Source of the DNA: JAFAYN01 sp963733105
GTDB lineage: Bacteria > Gemmatimonadota > Gemmatimonadetes > Longimicrobiales > Longimicrobiaceae
Length of the DNA: 64,000 nt
Assembly (NCBI GenBank): GCA_963733105.1
Contig: CAVTCB010000003.1
Span: forward strand, 434,001 to 498,000
Reading direction: 5' to 3'
A program made the translations under genes and the position numbers. The notes under the pieces are model-generated. The model made no database searches and was not told where the DNA came from. It worked only from the letters and a program-made list of their open reading frames with translations. Shown here in pieces: positions 35,272 to 44,076 of the stretch (position 1 is its first letter; each line of letters begins with the position of its first letter).

Positions 35272-35762
35272 CGCGCCCCCGACATCGTGAACGTCCCCCG
35301 CTTAGTGAAGGGGACGGAGCGGGTCCCCACCGGAGTGTCCACGTCCACCGTGCCGTTGGCGCGGTAGTCGAAGGTACCCGCGCGGAGGATGGACGAGGCG
35401 GCCCCGCCCAGCCCGGAGTACGAGAACTCCACCGGGATCTGGATGGACCGGCGCTCCCCGGCGCCCACGGTGAACTCCCGGTCGTACGTCCCCTCGGCGA
35501 AGCTCAGCCAGGTGTCGGCGTCCGCGGACTCGGTGTCGCGGACGGAGAGGCTGTAGCGGAGACGCTCGGAGCGGAGCGAGAAGCCGTTGGGATTGTCCAC
35601 CTGGACGTTCACCAGGAGCGTCCCCCCGCGGAGCCCCAGCCCCCCGAGCGTGACGCTCTCCAGCTCCACCTTCGGCTGCCGGAAGCCGAACGCCCCGCAC
35701 CCGGCGAGGAGGGCCACCGCGAGAATCGAAAAGAGTGCGCGGATCGTCGTGCGTGCCTTCAT
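35268..35762 (-). CDS. LEA type 2 (WHy-domain) lipoprotein
   Basis: 164 aa. Signal peptide with lipobox LAGC, then a single LEA14/WHy beta domain: VTLGGLGLRGGTLLVNVQVDNPNGFSLRSERLRYSLSV with the hallmark NPNGF, ending in GTVDVDTPVGTRSVPFTKRG. These are envelope proteins of uncertain role, possibly protective under desiccation. It overlaps the ABC-F start by GTGA. Confidence 0.85.
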   Translation of the reverse strand: MKARTTIRALFSILAVALLAGCGAFGFRQPKVELESVTLGGLGLRGGTLLVNVQVDNPNGFSLRSERLRYSLSVRDTESADADTWLSFAEGTYDREFTVGAGERRSIQIPVEFSYSGLGGAASSILRAGTFDYRANGTVDVDTPVGTRSVPFTKRGTFTMSGAR

Positions 35763-35785
35763 GGTTGCCTCACTCGTGTGTTTCG

Positions 35786-36511
35786 TCAGGTCGTGTCGGC
35801 GGGGAGCTCCAGCGAGGGCGCCGCGCGCCACGCCTCCCACGCCTCACCTTCCAGGAGCCGCCACCGGGCACCGGAGGCCAGGAGCACCCCCCGGCCGCAC
35901 CACCCCGCCACGAACTCCAGGTCGTGGCTGGAGAGGAGCACGGCAGCCCCGGCGGCGCGGCGCCGGTCCAGCTCCTCCACCACGCGCCCCACCGAGGGGA
36001 CGTCGAGGCCGTTCAGCGCCTCGTCCAGGAGGACCACCCGGGGGCGGTGCAGGAGCGCGGCCAGGATCGCCGTCTTCCGCCCCATCCCCTGCGACAGCTC
36101 CCGGCAGAGCAGCTCCTCCGCGCCGCGCAGCCCCAGGAGCCCCAGGAGGCGGTCCGCCTCGGCGGAAGCCTCCTTCCACGGCAGACCGCGGGCCGCGGCG
36201 ACGAAGCGGAGCAGCTCGGCGACGGTCAGCTCCTCGTACAGGAAGGGGCGCTCCGGGACGAAGCCCATACACCCCGCGGCCGCCTGCGGGTCCGACAGGG
36301 GGTCGGCGCCGCAGAGGCGCACCTCGCCGCGGTCCGGGAGACGGTCGCCGGTGAGGCACCCCAGGAGGGTGGACTTCCCGGCGCCGTTGGAGCCCAGGAG
36401 CGCCACCGCCTCGCCGGGGGCGACGCCGAAGGCCACCTCCCGCAGGACCGCGCGCCCGCGGTACGCCTTCCCCACCCCCCGCACCTCCAGCACCGGCTCC
36501 GCCACGCTCAC
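35786..36511 (-). CDS. ABC transporter ATP-binding protein
   Basis: 241 aa. LGSNGAGKSTLLGCL (Walker A), ELSQGMGRKTAIL (signature, SQGM in place of SGGQ) and VVLLDEALNGLD (Walker B) are present, followed by SSHDLE (H loop). The type is that of CcmA/DrrA-like exporters. It is coupled by GTGA to the membrane protein upstream, which should be its permease. Confidence 0.88.
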   Translation of the reverse strand: MSVAEPVLEVRGVGKAYRGRAVLREVAFGVAPGEAVALLGSNGAGKSTLLGCLTGDRLPDRGEVRLCGADPLSDPQAAAGCMGFVPERPFLYEELTVAELLRFVAAARGLPWKEASAEADRLLGLLGLRGAEELLCRELSQGMGRKTAILAALLHRPRVVLLDEALNGLDVPSVGRVVEELDRRRAAGAAVLLSSHDLEFVAGWCGRGVLLASGARWRLLEGEAWEAWRAAPSLELPADTT

Positions 36512-37740
36512 CTCCCCGCGGCGGCCAGGGAGATCCCCGCCCCGGCGCCGCTGGCGGCCAGCGCGGCGAGGAGCCAGGCCCAGCCGTCGGCGCCGGGGGC
36601 GCGCGCGCCCCAGGCGAGCGCCAGCGGGAGGGCGAGCCAGAAGGAGAGCCCGAACCCCGCGGCCCACCGCCCCAGGAGCCGGGTCCTCCACCCCAGCCCG
36701 AGCGCCCGGTCGATCCACCGCACGCCGCGCTCGCCGCGCCCCAGCGCCACCAGCGCCCCGCCCTGCGCCGCCAGGGCGAGCGCCCCGGCGCCGGCCACCC
36801 AGCTCCGCACCCCCTCCGCGTCGCCCCAGCGCACCAGCGCCACCACGCCGGCCGCGGCCACGGGCCAGGCGATCCGCCCCGCCCAGCGGAAGCGGCGGCG
36901 CAGCACCATGGCGTCCCGCGCGCGCGCCGCGGCGGCCCGCGGCGGGAGGAGGCGGGCCACGCCGCGGTCCAGCACCAGCCCGGTCTCCCCCGCGGCGGGA
37001 GGGGGCTCGAAGGCCATCTCGTTCCCCAGCGGGGCGAAGCGGGGAAGCGCCCGCGCGAAGGGGCGCGAGGCCAGCGCCGCCACGGCGAGCGACAGGGCGG
37101 CCACGCCCAGGAGCCGCGCGGCCGCTACGCCGGGGGCGGCGCCCAGCCACCCGCCCGCGAAGGCCCCGGCCAGGAGGGGGTAGAGCGGCGCGTAGACCAG
37201 CGGCGCGGTCCGCACCAGCCCGGGGTCCGGCCCCATCATCAGCGCGGTGATCCCCGGCTTCCCCCGCCGCGCGACGGCGAGCGCGGCGCGCGACTGCGCC
37301 CACAACCCGGTGCCCCACGCGGCGAGCGCGGCCGCGGAGCCCACGGCCAGGGGGCGCCCCGGCGGCGCGCCGTCCGCGGCGAAGGCCAGGAGCGGGAGGA
37401 GGAGGACGCCCGCGGAGGCGAGGAGGAGGCGGAGCGCCCGGTGCGCGAACAGGGCCCGGGCGGGGAGCCCCAGGCGGCGCAGGAAGCCCTCGTCGGCGGG
37501 GCGGAGGAGGAGGGGGTGCACCAGGAAGCCGACGGCCCCGCCCACCACCAGCCCCAGGAGGACGCCCTGCTCGGCGTCGTCCACGCGGGGGTGGACGCGC
37601 GGCCCCGCCACCCAGGCCCCGGCCGCCAGGAGCGCGGCGGGGAGCACCCACCCGGCGAGCGAGCCGGCACGCGGGCGGCGGAGCGCGCCCCGGAGCCGCG
37701 CCGCGTCCAGGCGGAGGAGGAGCGCCGCCCCGCCGCTCAA
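36508..37740 (-). CDS. Putative ABC exporter membrane subunit
   Basis: 410 aa, 10 or more hydrophobic segments of strongly Ala/Leu/Gly-biased sequence with basic cytoplasmic loops (ARARDAMVLRRRFRW). No family signature is recognised. It is assigned from its overlap with the ATP-binding gene. I chose the TTG at 37740 because it overlaps the rarA stop as TTGA, matching the neighbours, and places a short N-terminal stretch before the first membrane segment. Confidence 0.65.
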   Translation of the reverse strand: MSGGAALLLRLDAARLRGALRRPRAGSLAGWVLPAALLAAGAWVAGPRVHPRVDDAEQGVLLGLVVGGAVGFLVHPLLLRPADEGFLRRLGLPARALFAHRALRLLLASAGVLLLPLLAFAADGAPPGRPLAVGSAAALAAWGTGLWAQSRAALAVARRGKPGITALMMGPDPGLVRTAPLVYAPLYPLLAGAFAGGWLGAAPGVAAARLLGVAALSLAVAALASRPFARALPRFAPLGNEMAFEPPPAAGETGLVLDRGVARLLPPRAAAARARDAMVLRRRFRWAGRIAWPVAAAGVVALVRWGDAEGVRSWVAGAGALALAAQGGALVALGRGERGVRWIDRALGLGWRTRLLGRWAAGFGLSFWLALPLALAWGARAPGADGWAWLLAALAASGAGAGISLAAAGR

Positions 37741-39107
37741 CTCCCCGGCTCCGTCGGCGCGCGGCCCAGGATGCGCTCCCGCTCGGCCATGCGCGCGGCG
37801 ACGTCGCGCTCGAAGCCGCGGTCGGAGGGCTCGTAGAAGCGGCTCCCGGCCAGCGCGTCGGGGAGGCACTGGAGGTCCACCACGGCGCCCGGGTGGTCGT
37901 GGGCGTACTTGTACCCCTTCCCGTACCCCCAGTCCTTCATCAGCCCGGTGGTGGCGTTGCGCAGCTCCAGCGGGACCGGGGCGTCGGGGTGCGCCTCGGC
38001 GGCCCCGGTGGCGGCGTGGAGCGCCATGTACGCGTGGTTGGACTTGGGCGCCTGGGCCAGGTACAGCACCGCGTTGGCCAGGGGGAGGTACCCCTCGGGG
38101 GCGCCCAGCCGCTCGAAGGCGAGCATCGCCTGCACGGCCACGATCCCCGCCTGCGGGTCGGCCAGCCCCACGTCCTCGTACGCCATGGCGACCATCCGCC
38201 GGAAGAGCGTCTTGGGGTCCTCGCCGCCGCGCACCATCCGCATGGCCCAGTACAGCGCCGCGTCCCCGTCGCTGGAGCGGAGCGACTTGTGGAAGGCGGA
38301 GAGCATCTCGTAGCCGAGCGTGGCGTCGTAGCGGTCGGTGCGCTGCTGGAGGGCCTCGCGCACCCCGGGCTCCGTCACCGTGGCGCCGGGGCCGGCCAGC
38401 CGCGCGGCGATCTCCAGGGCGGTCAGCGCCTGCCGGGCGTCCCCCCCGGTGGCGCGCACCAGGAGCTCCTCGGCCTCGTCGTCCAGCGCGGTCCCGGCGC
38501 CGCCCAGCCCCCGCTCCTCGTCGGCCAGCGCGCGGCGGAGCACGGCGCGCACGTCGTCCGGGCGGAGCGGCTCCAGCACCAGCACGCGCGAGCGGGAGAG
38601 CACGGCGGGGTTGATCTCGAACCCCGGGTGCTCGGTGGTGGCCCCGATGAGGACCAGGAGCCCGGACTCGATGAAGGGGAGGAGGAAGTCCTGCTGCCCC
38701 TTGTTGAGGCGGTGGATCTCGTCCACGAAGAGGAGGGTCCCCCGCCCCGCCCGGCGGCGCGCCTCGGCCTCCTTGACGATCTCGCGCAGGCGGGGGACCC
38801 CCTCGCTGACGGCGCTGAAGGGGACGAAGGCGGCCTCCACCTCCTCCGCGATGGCCCGCGCCAGGGTGGTCTTCCCGCTCCCCGGGGGCCCGTGGAGGAT
38901 CAGGTTGGGGAGGTGGCCGGCGCGCAGGAGGCGGCGGAGCGTCCCCTCGGGCCCCACCAGGTGCGCCTGCCCCACCACCTCGTCCAGGGTGCGGGGGCGC
39001 ATCCGCTCCGCCAGGGGGACGGAGCCGCGGGGGATGGCGGGAGCCGCGTCGCGCGCGGGCTTCTCCGGGGGCGCGGCGTCGCCGAACAGGGAAAGGTCGT
39101 CGCTCAT
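37737..39107 (-). CDS. rarA: Replication-associated recombination ATPase RarA/MgsA
   Basis: 456 aa AAA+ protein acting at stalled replication forks. LAERMRPRTLDEVVGQAHLVG, Walker A GPPGSGKTTLARAI, Walker B LLFVDEIHRLNKGQQD, sensor GATTEHPGFEINPAVLSRS, and the C-terminal MgsA part (KSLRSSDGDAALYWAMRMV, YKYAHDHPGA) are all clear. The start overlaps the ZIP gene stop (ATGA). Confidence 0.95.
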   Translation of the reverse strand: MSDDLSLFGDAAPPEKPARDAAPAIPRGSVPLAERMRPRTLDEVVGQAHLVGPEGTLRRLLRAGHLPNLILHGPPGSGKTTLARAIAEEVEAAFVPFSAVSEGVPRLREIVKEAEARRRAGRGTLLFVDEIHRLNKGQQDFLLPFIESGLLVLIGATTEHPGFEINPAVLSRSRVLVLEPLRPDDVRAVLRRALADEERGLGGAGTALDDEAEELLVRATGGDARQALTALEIAARLAGPGATVTEPGVREALQQRTDRYDATLGYEMLSAFHKSLRSSDGDAALYWAMRMVRGGEDPKTLFRRMVAMAYEDVGLADPQAGIVAVQAMLAFERLGAPEGYLPLANAVLYLAQAPKSNHAYMALHAATGAAEAHPDAPVPLELRNATTGLMKDWGYGKGYKYAHDHPGAVVDLQCLPDALAGSRFYEPSDRGFERDVAARMAERERILGRAPTEPGS

Positions 39108-39835
39108 CGGTGCACCGCTCCTCCCACCAGGGTCCCCGCCAGGAGGTAGACCGCGAACCCGGCGAACACGGAAAGGGCCGAGGTCCAGCTCCGCTCCTTC
39201 TGCACCTCGGGGATCAGGTTGGAGGCGGCCACGTAGAGGGTGACCCCCGCGCTGAGCGCGAGCCCGTGGTCGCGGAGCGGGCCCAGGTACTCGGTGAGGA
39301 CGACGCCGGCCACGGTGGAGGCGCCCAGGAGCCCCACCGCCTGGAGCGCGCGGCTGCGGCTGTTCCCGCTGGCGAGCATGATGGAGGCGACGGTGACCCC
39401 TTCGGGGATCTTGTGCAGGAGGATGGCGGTGAAGACGAGCATGCCGAGCGCGGAGCTGACCCCGAACCCGCTGGCGATGGCCACGCCGTCGAAGAAGGTG
39501 TGCAGGAGGAGCCCCAGGAGCGCGGCCACCCCCACCCAGGTCCCCACCATCTCGTCGTGGTGGGTCTCCTCGCCGAAGTGGAAGTGCGGGGTGACGACGT
39601 GCTGGGTGAGGTGCACCCCCAGGTAGCCCACGACGACGGCCATGGCCGCGCCGGGTCCAGCCTCCAGGGCGTGCGGGACCATCCCCAGCAGGGAGACGGC
39701 GAGCATGAACCCCGCCCCGAAGGCGATCAGGAGCCGCTGCGTCCCGCGCCCGGCCAGCGACGAGGTGGTGATGACCAGTCCGCCCACGAGGTTGGCCGCG
39801 GCGGCGACCAGGGCGTAGAGGAAGGCTGCGTTCAC
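39104..39835 (-). CDS. ZIP-family metal transporter
   Basis: 243 aa, eight membrane segments. The metal site motifs are HTFFDGVAIASGF in helix IV and LHKIPEGVTVASI in helix V. A histidine cluster (HFHFGEETHHDE) lies in the loop before helix IV. It should import Zn2+ or a related divalent cation. Start GTG 39835 chosen as the first start before the first membrane helix. It leads the ZIP-rarA-permease-ATPase overlapping set. Confidence 0.9.
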   Translation of the reverse strand: MNAAFLYALVAAAANLVGGLVITTSSLAGRGTQRLLIAFGAGFMLAVSLLGMVPHALEAGPGAAMAVVVGYLGVHLTQHVVTPHFHFGEETHHDEMVGTWVGVAALLGLLLHTFFDGVAIASGFGVSSALGMLVFTAILLHKIPEGVTVASIMLASGNSRSRALQAVGLLGASTVAGVVLTEYLGPLRDHGLALSAGVTLYVAASNLIPEVQKERSWTSALSVFAGFAVYLLAGTLVGGAVHR

Positions 39836-39909
39836 CGGCTCCGTTCCGGACCAGGGTGTGCGCCCGGCCGGGCGCAAACCACGGAACCTGTCGCCCGCCG
39901 CCGGGGCTG

Positions 39910-40302
39910 TCAACTGGCGGGGAGCTCCCCCTCCAGCACCACGTACGCCCCCGCCAGCCCCTCCACGTGCGTGAGGGAGAGATGGCAGCGCCGCACGCCG
40001 CGGGCCTCGGCCACCTCGGCGGCGGTCCCGGCAAGGCGCAGCGAGGGGGCGCCGGAGGGAGCGGAGACCACCTCCACCTCGGTCCAGCGCCCGCCCCGAC
40101 CCCACCCGGTGCCGAGCGCCTTGAAGAACGCCTCCTTGGCCGCGAAGCGAGCCGCGAACGACTCGGGCGGGTGGCGCCCGGCGCGGCAGCGCGCCGCCTC
40201 GGCGGGGGTGAAGAGGCGCAGCAGGGCACGCTCCCCGCGCCGCTCCAGGAGCTCCCACACGCGCTGGACCTGGACGAGGTCCGCCCCGACCCCTACGATC
40301 AT
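39910..40302 (-). CDS. acpS: Holo-[acyl-carrier-protein] synthase
   Basis: 130 aa. It transfers 4'-phosphopantetheine from CoA to ACP. The motifs GVGADLVQVQRVWELL, FAARFAAKEAFFKALGTG and CHLSLTHVEGLAGAYVVLE are those of the trimeric AcpS type. It lies 74 bases upstream of the ZIP gene on the same strand. Confidence 0.93.
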   Translation of the reverse strand: MIVGVGADLVQVQRVWELLERRGERALLRLFTPAEAARCRAGRHPPESFAARFAAKEAFFKALGTGWGRGGRWTEVEVVSAPSGAPSLRLAGTAAEVAEARGVRRCHLSLTHVEGLAGAYVVLEGELPAS

Positions 40303-40401
40303 GCGCCGCGCCGCGCCGGGAGACGCCCCCCGGCACGCTCCTCGCAAGGGGACGGCGGCGCGACCGCGATCAGTTCCGACACCGGCGACGGAGGGGGTGG
40401 A

Positions 40402-40512
40402 GTGCGAGTTCGAACCCGGGAAAAGCTCCAGCTTCTGGGCGTCATGGCCGCGGGTGCCCTCACGGGGATCGTGATCGGGTACATCCTGGTGCAGCTCCTC
40501 ATCAACCGCTGA
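40402..40512 (+). CDS. Small single-pass membrane peptide (36 aa)
   Basis: GTG start with GGAGG seven bases upstream. The product begins with a basic stretch (VRVRTREKLQ) then one hydrophobic helix (LLGVMAAGALTGIVIGYILVQLLI) and ends NR. It lies divergent from acpS in an otherwise empty 220-base gap and ends 10 bases before the convergent NlpC/P60 gene. No homologue is recognised, but topology and ribosome site are convincing. Confidence 0.5.
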   Translation: MRVRTREKLQLLGVMAAGALTGIVIGYILVQLLINR

Positions 40513-40521
40513 TCGCGCCGC

Positions 40522-41589
40522 CTACTCCCCCGCCCCGATCACCCGCCGCACCCCCAGCAGGATCCGCTTCAGCTCCCGCTCGTAGCCCCGCCGCCCCAGC
40601 AGGTCGTTGCGGGCCACCCCGCCGTTCCCCAGCGAGGCGTGCACGATGTGCGACCCGCCCATGGAGAGGGTGACGTGCGTCACCCGCCCCGGCTCCTCGG
40701 TGTAGAAGAGGAGGTCGCCGGGGAGGAGGGCGGAGAAGTCGTCCCCCGGGTCCACAGGCTCGCCGGTGCGCGACTGCTGGTCGGAGTCGCGGGGGAGGAG
40801 GCGGCCGTGCATGCGGTAGAGCGCCTGCACCAGCCCGGAGCAGTCCACCCCCGCCTGCGTCACCCCGCCCCACAGGTACGGCGCGCCGATCCAGCGCGCG
40901 GAGCTGGCGACGACGGCGGCGCCGTCCAGCGGGAAGCGGAGCGGCCGGTGCGCGGCGGAGACCAGCTCCCCCGACGGCCGGCCGCGCCGCCCGTCGGGGA
41001 GGCGCACCACCTCCTCCGACTCGCGCACCACCCGCGCGCCCCAGGGGAGCCGGGCGAACACCTCGCCGTCGGCGTTGGACAGCTCCGCCCCCAGGGAGAT
41101 CCACGCCTCCCCCTCCGTCCCCACCTCCCAGGCGCGCGCGTCGCTCTCGTCCACCAGCGCCACGTAGCCGGCGTGGACCCACCCGATGTACCCCTCGGGC
41201 GCCCGGCACTGGAGCCAGCGCCCGGTGCGTCGCAGGACGATCAGGTGGTGCCCCAGGAGGGTCTGCGACACCTGCGTGTCGTTGATGCTGGGCCCGGCGA
41301 GCATCGGCGCGACCGCGGAGGTGACCACGGCGTGCACCTGCTCCCCGCTCTCGGCTTCCGGGAGGCGGACCACGCGGTCCATCACCACCGACCAGGCGCC
41401 GAGCGCGGCGGCCTCGCGGTGCAGCGCCTCCGCGGCGGCGGGCTCGGAGGTGGCGCCCTGGAGCACCAGCACCTCCCCCTCGGTCTCCACCTCCACGTCG
41501 AACACGGCCAGCCGCGGGTCGGGGGCGTACTCCGCCCGTACCCGCTGCACCAGCCGCTCCACCCGGTGGTGCCCCGCGGCGGCGCTCAC
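40522..41589 (-). CDS. NlpC/P60 peptidoglycan endopeptidase with SH3-like regions
   Basis: 355 aa. Residues 1-75 look like a small alpha/beta domain (DVEVETEGEVLVLQGATSE). About 85-210 are two SH3b-like repeats (WLQCRAPEGYIGWVHAGYV). The C terminus is NlpC/P60 with C250 (GVDCSGLVQALY), H305 (RVTHVTLSMGG) and H317. This order matches gamma-D-glutamyl-diaminopimelate endopeptidases of the YkfC type. No clear signal peptide, so it may recycle peptides in the cytoplasm. GTGA overlap with the aminotransferase. Confidence 0.88.
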   Translation of the reverse strand: MSAAAGHHRVERLVQRVRAEYAPDPRLAVFDVEVETEGEVLVLQGATSEPAAAEALHREAAALGAWSVVMDRVVRLPEAESGEQVHAVVTSAVAPMLAGPSINDTQVSQTLLGHHLIVLRRTGRWLQCRAPEGYIGWVHAGYVALVDESDARAWEVGTEGEAWISLGAELSNADGEVFARLPWGARVVRESEEVVRLPDGRRGRPSGELVSAAHRPLRFPLDGAAVVASSARWIGAPYLWGGVTQAGVDCSGLVQALYRMHGRLLPRDSDQQSRTGEPVDPGDDFSALLPGDLLFYTEEPGRVTHVTLSMGGSHIVHASLGNGGVARNDLLGRRGYERELKRILLGVRRVIGAGE

Positions 41590-42761
41590 GCGGCGCCTCC
41601 CCGCTCCAGCACGTCGATCACCCGCTCCACGTCGGCCGCGTCGTTGTACAGGTGGGGCGAGAGGCGGATGGCGCCCTCGCGGAGCACGCACGTCACTCCC
41701 GCGTCCGTGAGCGCCGCGAAGGCGCGCTCGGGGGAGGGCGGGCGGAAGCAGAAGATCCCGGAGCGGCGCTCCGGGTGGAGGTCGCTCACCACCTCGGTCC
41801 CCGGCCGCTCCGCCGCCCAGGCCGCCAGCGGCTCCAGGATCTCCGCCAGGTGCGCCCGGACGCGCTCCACGCCCACTTCCAGGAGGAGCTCCAGGGAAGC
41901 GGCGAAGCCGGCGAGGTCGTGGAAGGGGAGGGTGGCCACCTCGAACTTGCGCGCCTCCTCCACGAAGCCCCAGCGGTAGTCGAGGAGGTGCGACAGGTCG
42001 GCGCTGGCCTGCATGGAGGCCCACCCCACCACCTGCGGCTCCATGCGGGGGAGGAGCTCGCGGCGCACGTAGGCGAAGCCGGTGCCGAAGGGGGCGCAGA
42101 GCCACTTGTGCCCGCCGGTCGCCAGGACGTCGACCTCCGCCTCGCGCACGTCCAGGGGGATCTGCCCGAGCGACTGGATGGCGTCCACCACGAAGAAGAT
42201 GCCGCGCTCGCGGCAGAAGCGCCCCAGCTTCGGGAGGTCGGCGCGCCACCCGGTGGCGAACTGCACGGCGGAGAGGGCGAAGACGGCAACGTCGCCGCGG
42301 TCCAGCCGCTCCAGGAGCCGGTCCTCGTCGGGGCGTCCCAGCGGGTCGGTGGGGACGATCTCCAGCCGCGCGCGGGAGGCGGGCCCCATCCACGGGTACA
42401 CGTTGGCGGGGAACTCGCGGTCGCTCGCCACCACCACGGAGCCGGGGCGGACGGGGAGGCACTGCGCGGCCAGGTTGATCCCGAAGCTGGTGTTCCCCCC
42501 CAGCGCGATCTCGTCCGGGTCGGCGCCCACCAGCCGCGCCGCGGCGGCGCGCGCCCGCTGGAGGGTGTCCCCGAAGTCGGCGTCCTCCCACTCGTGGATG
42601 CGCGAGCGCCGCAGGGTCATGGCCTCCACCGCCGCGCGGGTCCGCTCCGGGACGGGGGTGACGGAGGCGGCGTTGAGGTAGGTGGTCTCCCGCATGGCGG
42701 GGAACTCCCGCGCGCGGAGGGCCTCGACGTCGAGGGACGGGGTGGAGCGGGTCTGCGGCAT
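41586..42761 (-). CDS. Class V aminotransferase (cysteine-desulfurase-like fold)
   Basis: 391 aa PLP enzyme. YLNAASVTPVPERTRAAVE opens the fold; VVDAIQSLGQIPLDV carries the Asp for the PLP ring; ATGGHKWLCAPFGTGF carries the Schiff-base Lys. There is no active-site Cys loop of IscS type. Substrate unknown. Its pairing with an NlpC/P60 hydrolase hints at amino-acid or muropeptide catabolism, which is inference only. Confidence 0.85.
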   Translation of the reverse strand: MPQTRSTPSLDVEALRAREFPAMRETTYLNAASVTPVPERTRAAVEAMTLRRSRIHEWEDADFGDTLQRARAAAARLVGADPDEIALGGNTSFGINLAAQCLPVRPGSVVVASDREFPANVYPWMGPASRARLEIVPTDPLGRPDEDRLLERLDRGDVAVFALSAVQFATGWRADLPKLGRFCRERGIFFVVDAIQSLGQIPLDVREAEVDVLATGGHKWLCAPFGTGFAYVRRELLPRMEPQVVGWASMQASADLSHLLDYRWGFVEEARKFEVATLPFHDLAGFAASLELLLEVGVERVRAHLAEILEPLAAWAAERPGTEVVSDLHPERRSGIFCFRPPSPERAFAALTDAGVTCVLREGAIRLSPHLYNDAADVERVIDVLERGGAA

Positions 42762-42914
42762 GCGGTGCGCGTGCGCTGCGGGCGAAGGTGGGGGAAGGGG
42801 CACAGGATAACTCCGCCCTCCCGCTCTCGACAAGCCGGACGGCGCGCGAGGGGCACGCCTCTCCCGCCATCGGGGTATCCCGGGAGCCGCACCCTCCCCG
42901 CATCCCACGTGCCC

Positions 42915-43556
42915 ATGAAGATCACGGCCATCGAGACGCAGAAGAACGACCCGGAGCGCGTGAACGTCCACGTGGACGGCGCGTTCCGCCTGGCGCTGGG
43001 CGCGGAGATCGCCTGGAGCGCCCGGCTGCACGTGGGCGACGAGGTGACGGAGGCGCTCCTGGAGGAGCTGGAGCGCCGGGACCGGGCGTGGAAGGCGCGC
43101 GAGGCGGCGCTGGTGCTGCTCTCCTTCCGCCCGCGCACGGCCGCGGAGCTGCGCCGCCGCCTGCGCGAGAAGGAGTTCCCGGAGGAGGTGGTGGAGGAGT
43201 GCCTGGCGGGGCTGGACGGGCTGGGGCTGGTGGACGACGCGGCCTTCGCGGCGATGTTCGTGCGCGACCGGGTGCGCCTGAAGCCCCGCGGGGTGCGCCG
43301 CCTCGCGCAGGAGCTGCGCGAGAAGGGGGTGGACGCGGACACGGCGCAGGCGGCGATCACGGGCGTCTTCGAGGACGCGGAGGTGTCGGAGACGGAGCTG
43401 GCGCGCGAGGCCGCGGCGAAGTGGCGCGCGAAGCCGGGGGAGGACCGGCAGAAGGCGCGCGCGCGCTTCTACGCCTTCATGGCGCGCCGGGGGTTCGGCG
43501 GGGACGCGATCCGCGAGGTGATGGACGAGGTGCTGGGAGGAGAAGAGGACGGCTGA
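42915..43556 (+). CDS. recX: Regulatory protein RecX
   Basis: 213 aa modulator of RecA filaments. Three-helix repeats are visible: ALVLLSFRPRTAAELRRRLREKEF, CLAGLDGLGLVDDAAFAAMFVRDR and RARFYAFMARRGFGGDAIREV. No recA is in the window. The ATG at 42915 is preceded by a GTG two codons earlier; either could serve. It is transcribed divergently from the aminotransferase. Confidence 0.9.
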   Translation: MKITAIETQKNDPERVNVHVDGAFRLALGAEIAWSARLHVGDEVTEALLEELERRDRAWKAREAALVLLSFRPRTAAELRRRLREKEFPEEVVEECLAGLDGLGLVDDAAFAAMFVRDRVRLKPRGVRRLAQELREKGVDADTAQAAITGVFEDAEVSETELAREAAAKWRAKPGEDRQKARARFYAFMARRGFGGDAIREVMDEVLGGEEDG

Positions 43557-43560
43557 CCGG

Positions 43561-43602
43561 CCCCCTCCCCAGCCCCTCCCCCGCATGCGGGAGAGGGGAG
43601 CC
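43561..43602 (+). repeat. Repeat element A/B-like variant
   Basis: Diverged copy with arms CCCCTCCCC and GGGAGAGGGG around CGCATGC, right after the recX stop. The whole 43557-44076 gap holds only this, C, B and D copies, with no gene. Confidence 0.7.
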
Positions 43603-43650
43603 AGGGTGGTGCGCGGAAGCAGGACCGGAGCAGAGGCACCCTCCGCGCGC

Positions 43651-43739
43651 CCCCACCCGGCGGCCTGAGAGCCGCCACCCTCCCCCGTTCCGGGGGAGGG
43701 GCATCTCCACGCTTCGATCCTCACCTTCACGGCGTCGTG
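43651..43739 (+). repeat. Repeat element C, copy 2
   Basis: Matches 14126-14217 through CCACCCTCCCCCGTTCC, CATCTCCA.GCTTCGATC and the GTCGTG end. The 5' part has GGCGGC..GCCGCC in place of the other copies' GGCTCGCC. Confidence 0.82.
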
Positions 43740-43784
43740 CTCCCCCTCTCCCAGCATTGGGAGAGGGGGCCGGGGGGTGAGGGC
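43740..43784 (+). repeat. Repeat element B, copy 3
   Basis: Same arms and G tracts as 79-120, immediately after C. G tracts GGG, GGGGG, GGGGGG, GGG with loops AGA, CC, TGA fit a quadruplex pattern. Confidence 0.85.
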
Positions 43785-43862
43785 CGCCACGGACGCGCGA
43801 CACCGCCGGACACCGCGCGCAGTGTCGTTCGCAGTTCCCGCAGTACCCATAAAATCCGTGAC

Positions 43863-43990
43863 GGAGGGAGACCCGCCGGCCGTTTGGCGGGGCTCACTCC
43901 GGGGCGGGGAGACTCGCGGGCCGTTTCGCGAGGCTCACCGCCCCCGCGCAGGAGACCGGCAGCAGTACCGCCGGGCTCCGGAGCGGCCCC
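43863..43990 (+). repeat. Structured repeat D, copy 3
   Basis: Three modules. Stems CCCGCC/GGCGGG, CTCGCG/CGCGAG and CCGGC/GCCGG; loops GGCCGTTT, GGCCGTTT and AGCAGTACC. The first stem differs from copy 1 (CACCGG/CCGGTG) at several positions, with pairing kept. It lies upstream of the acylase gene, unlike copies 1, 2 and 5, which lie 3' of genes. Confidence 0.85.
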
Positions 43991-44076
43991 AGAGCTCCCG
44001 GAAGCTTGACCCCGCGCCCCCGCCCCGCGCACCTTGTCCGCACCACCCTCCCGCCCGTCCCCGTCCCGGAAAAACC

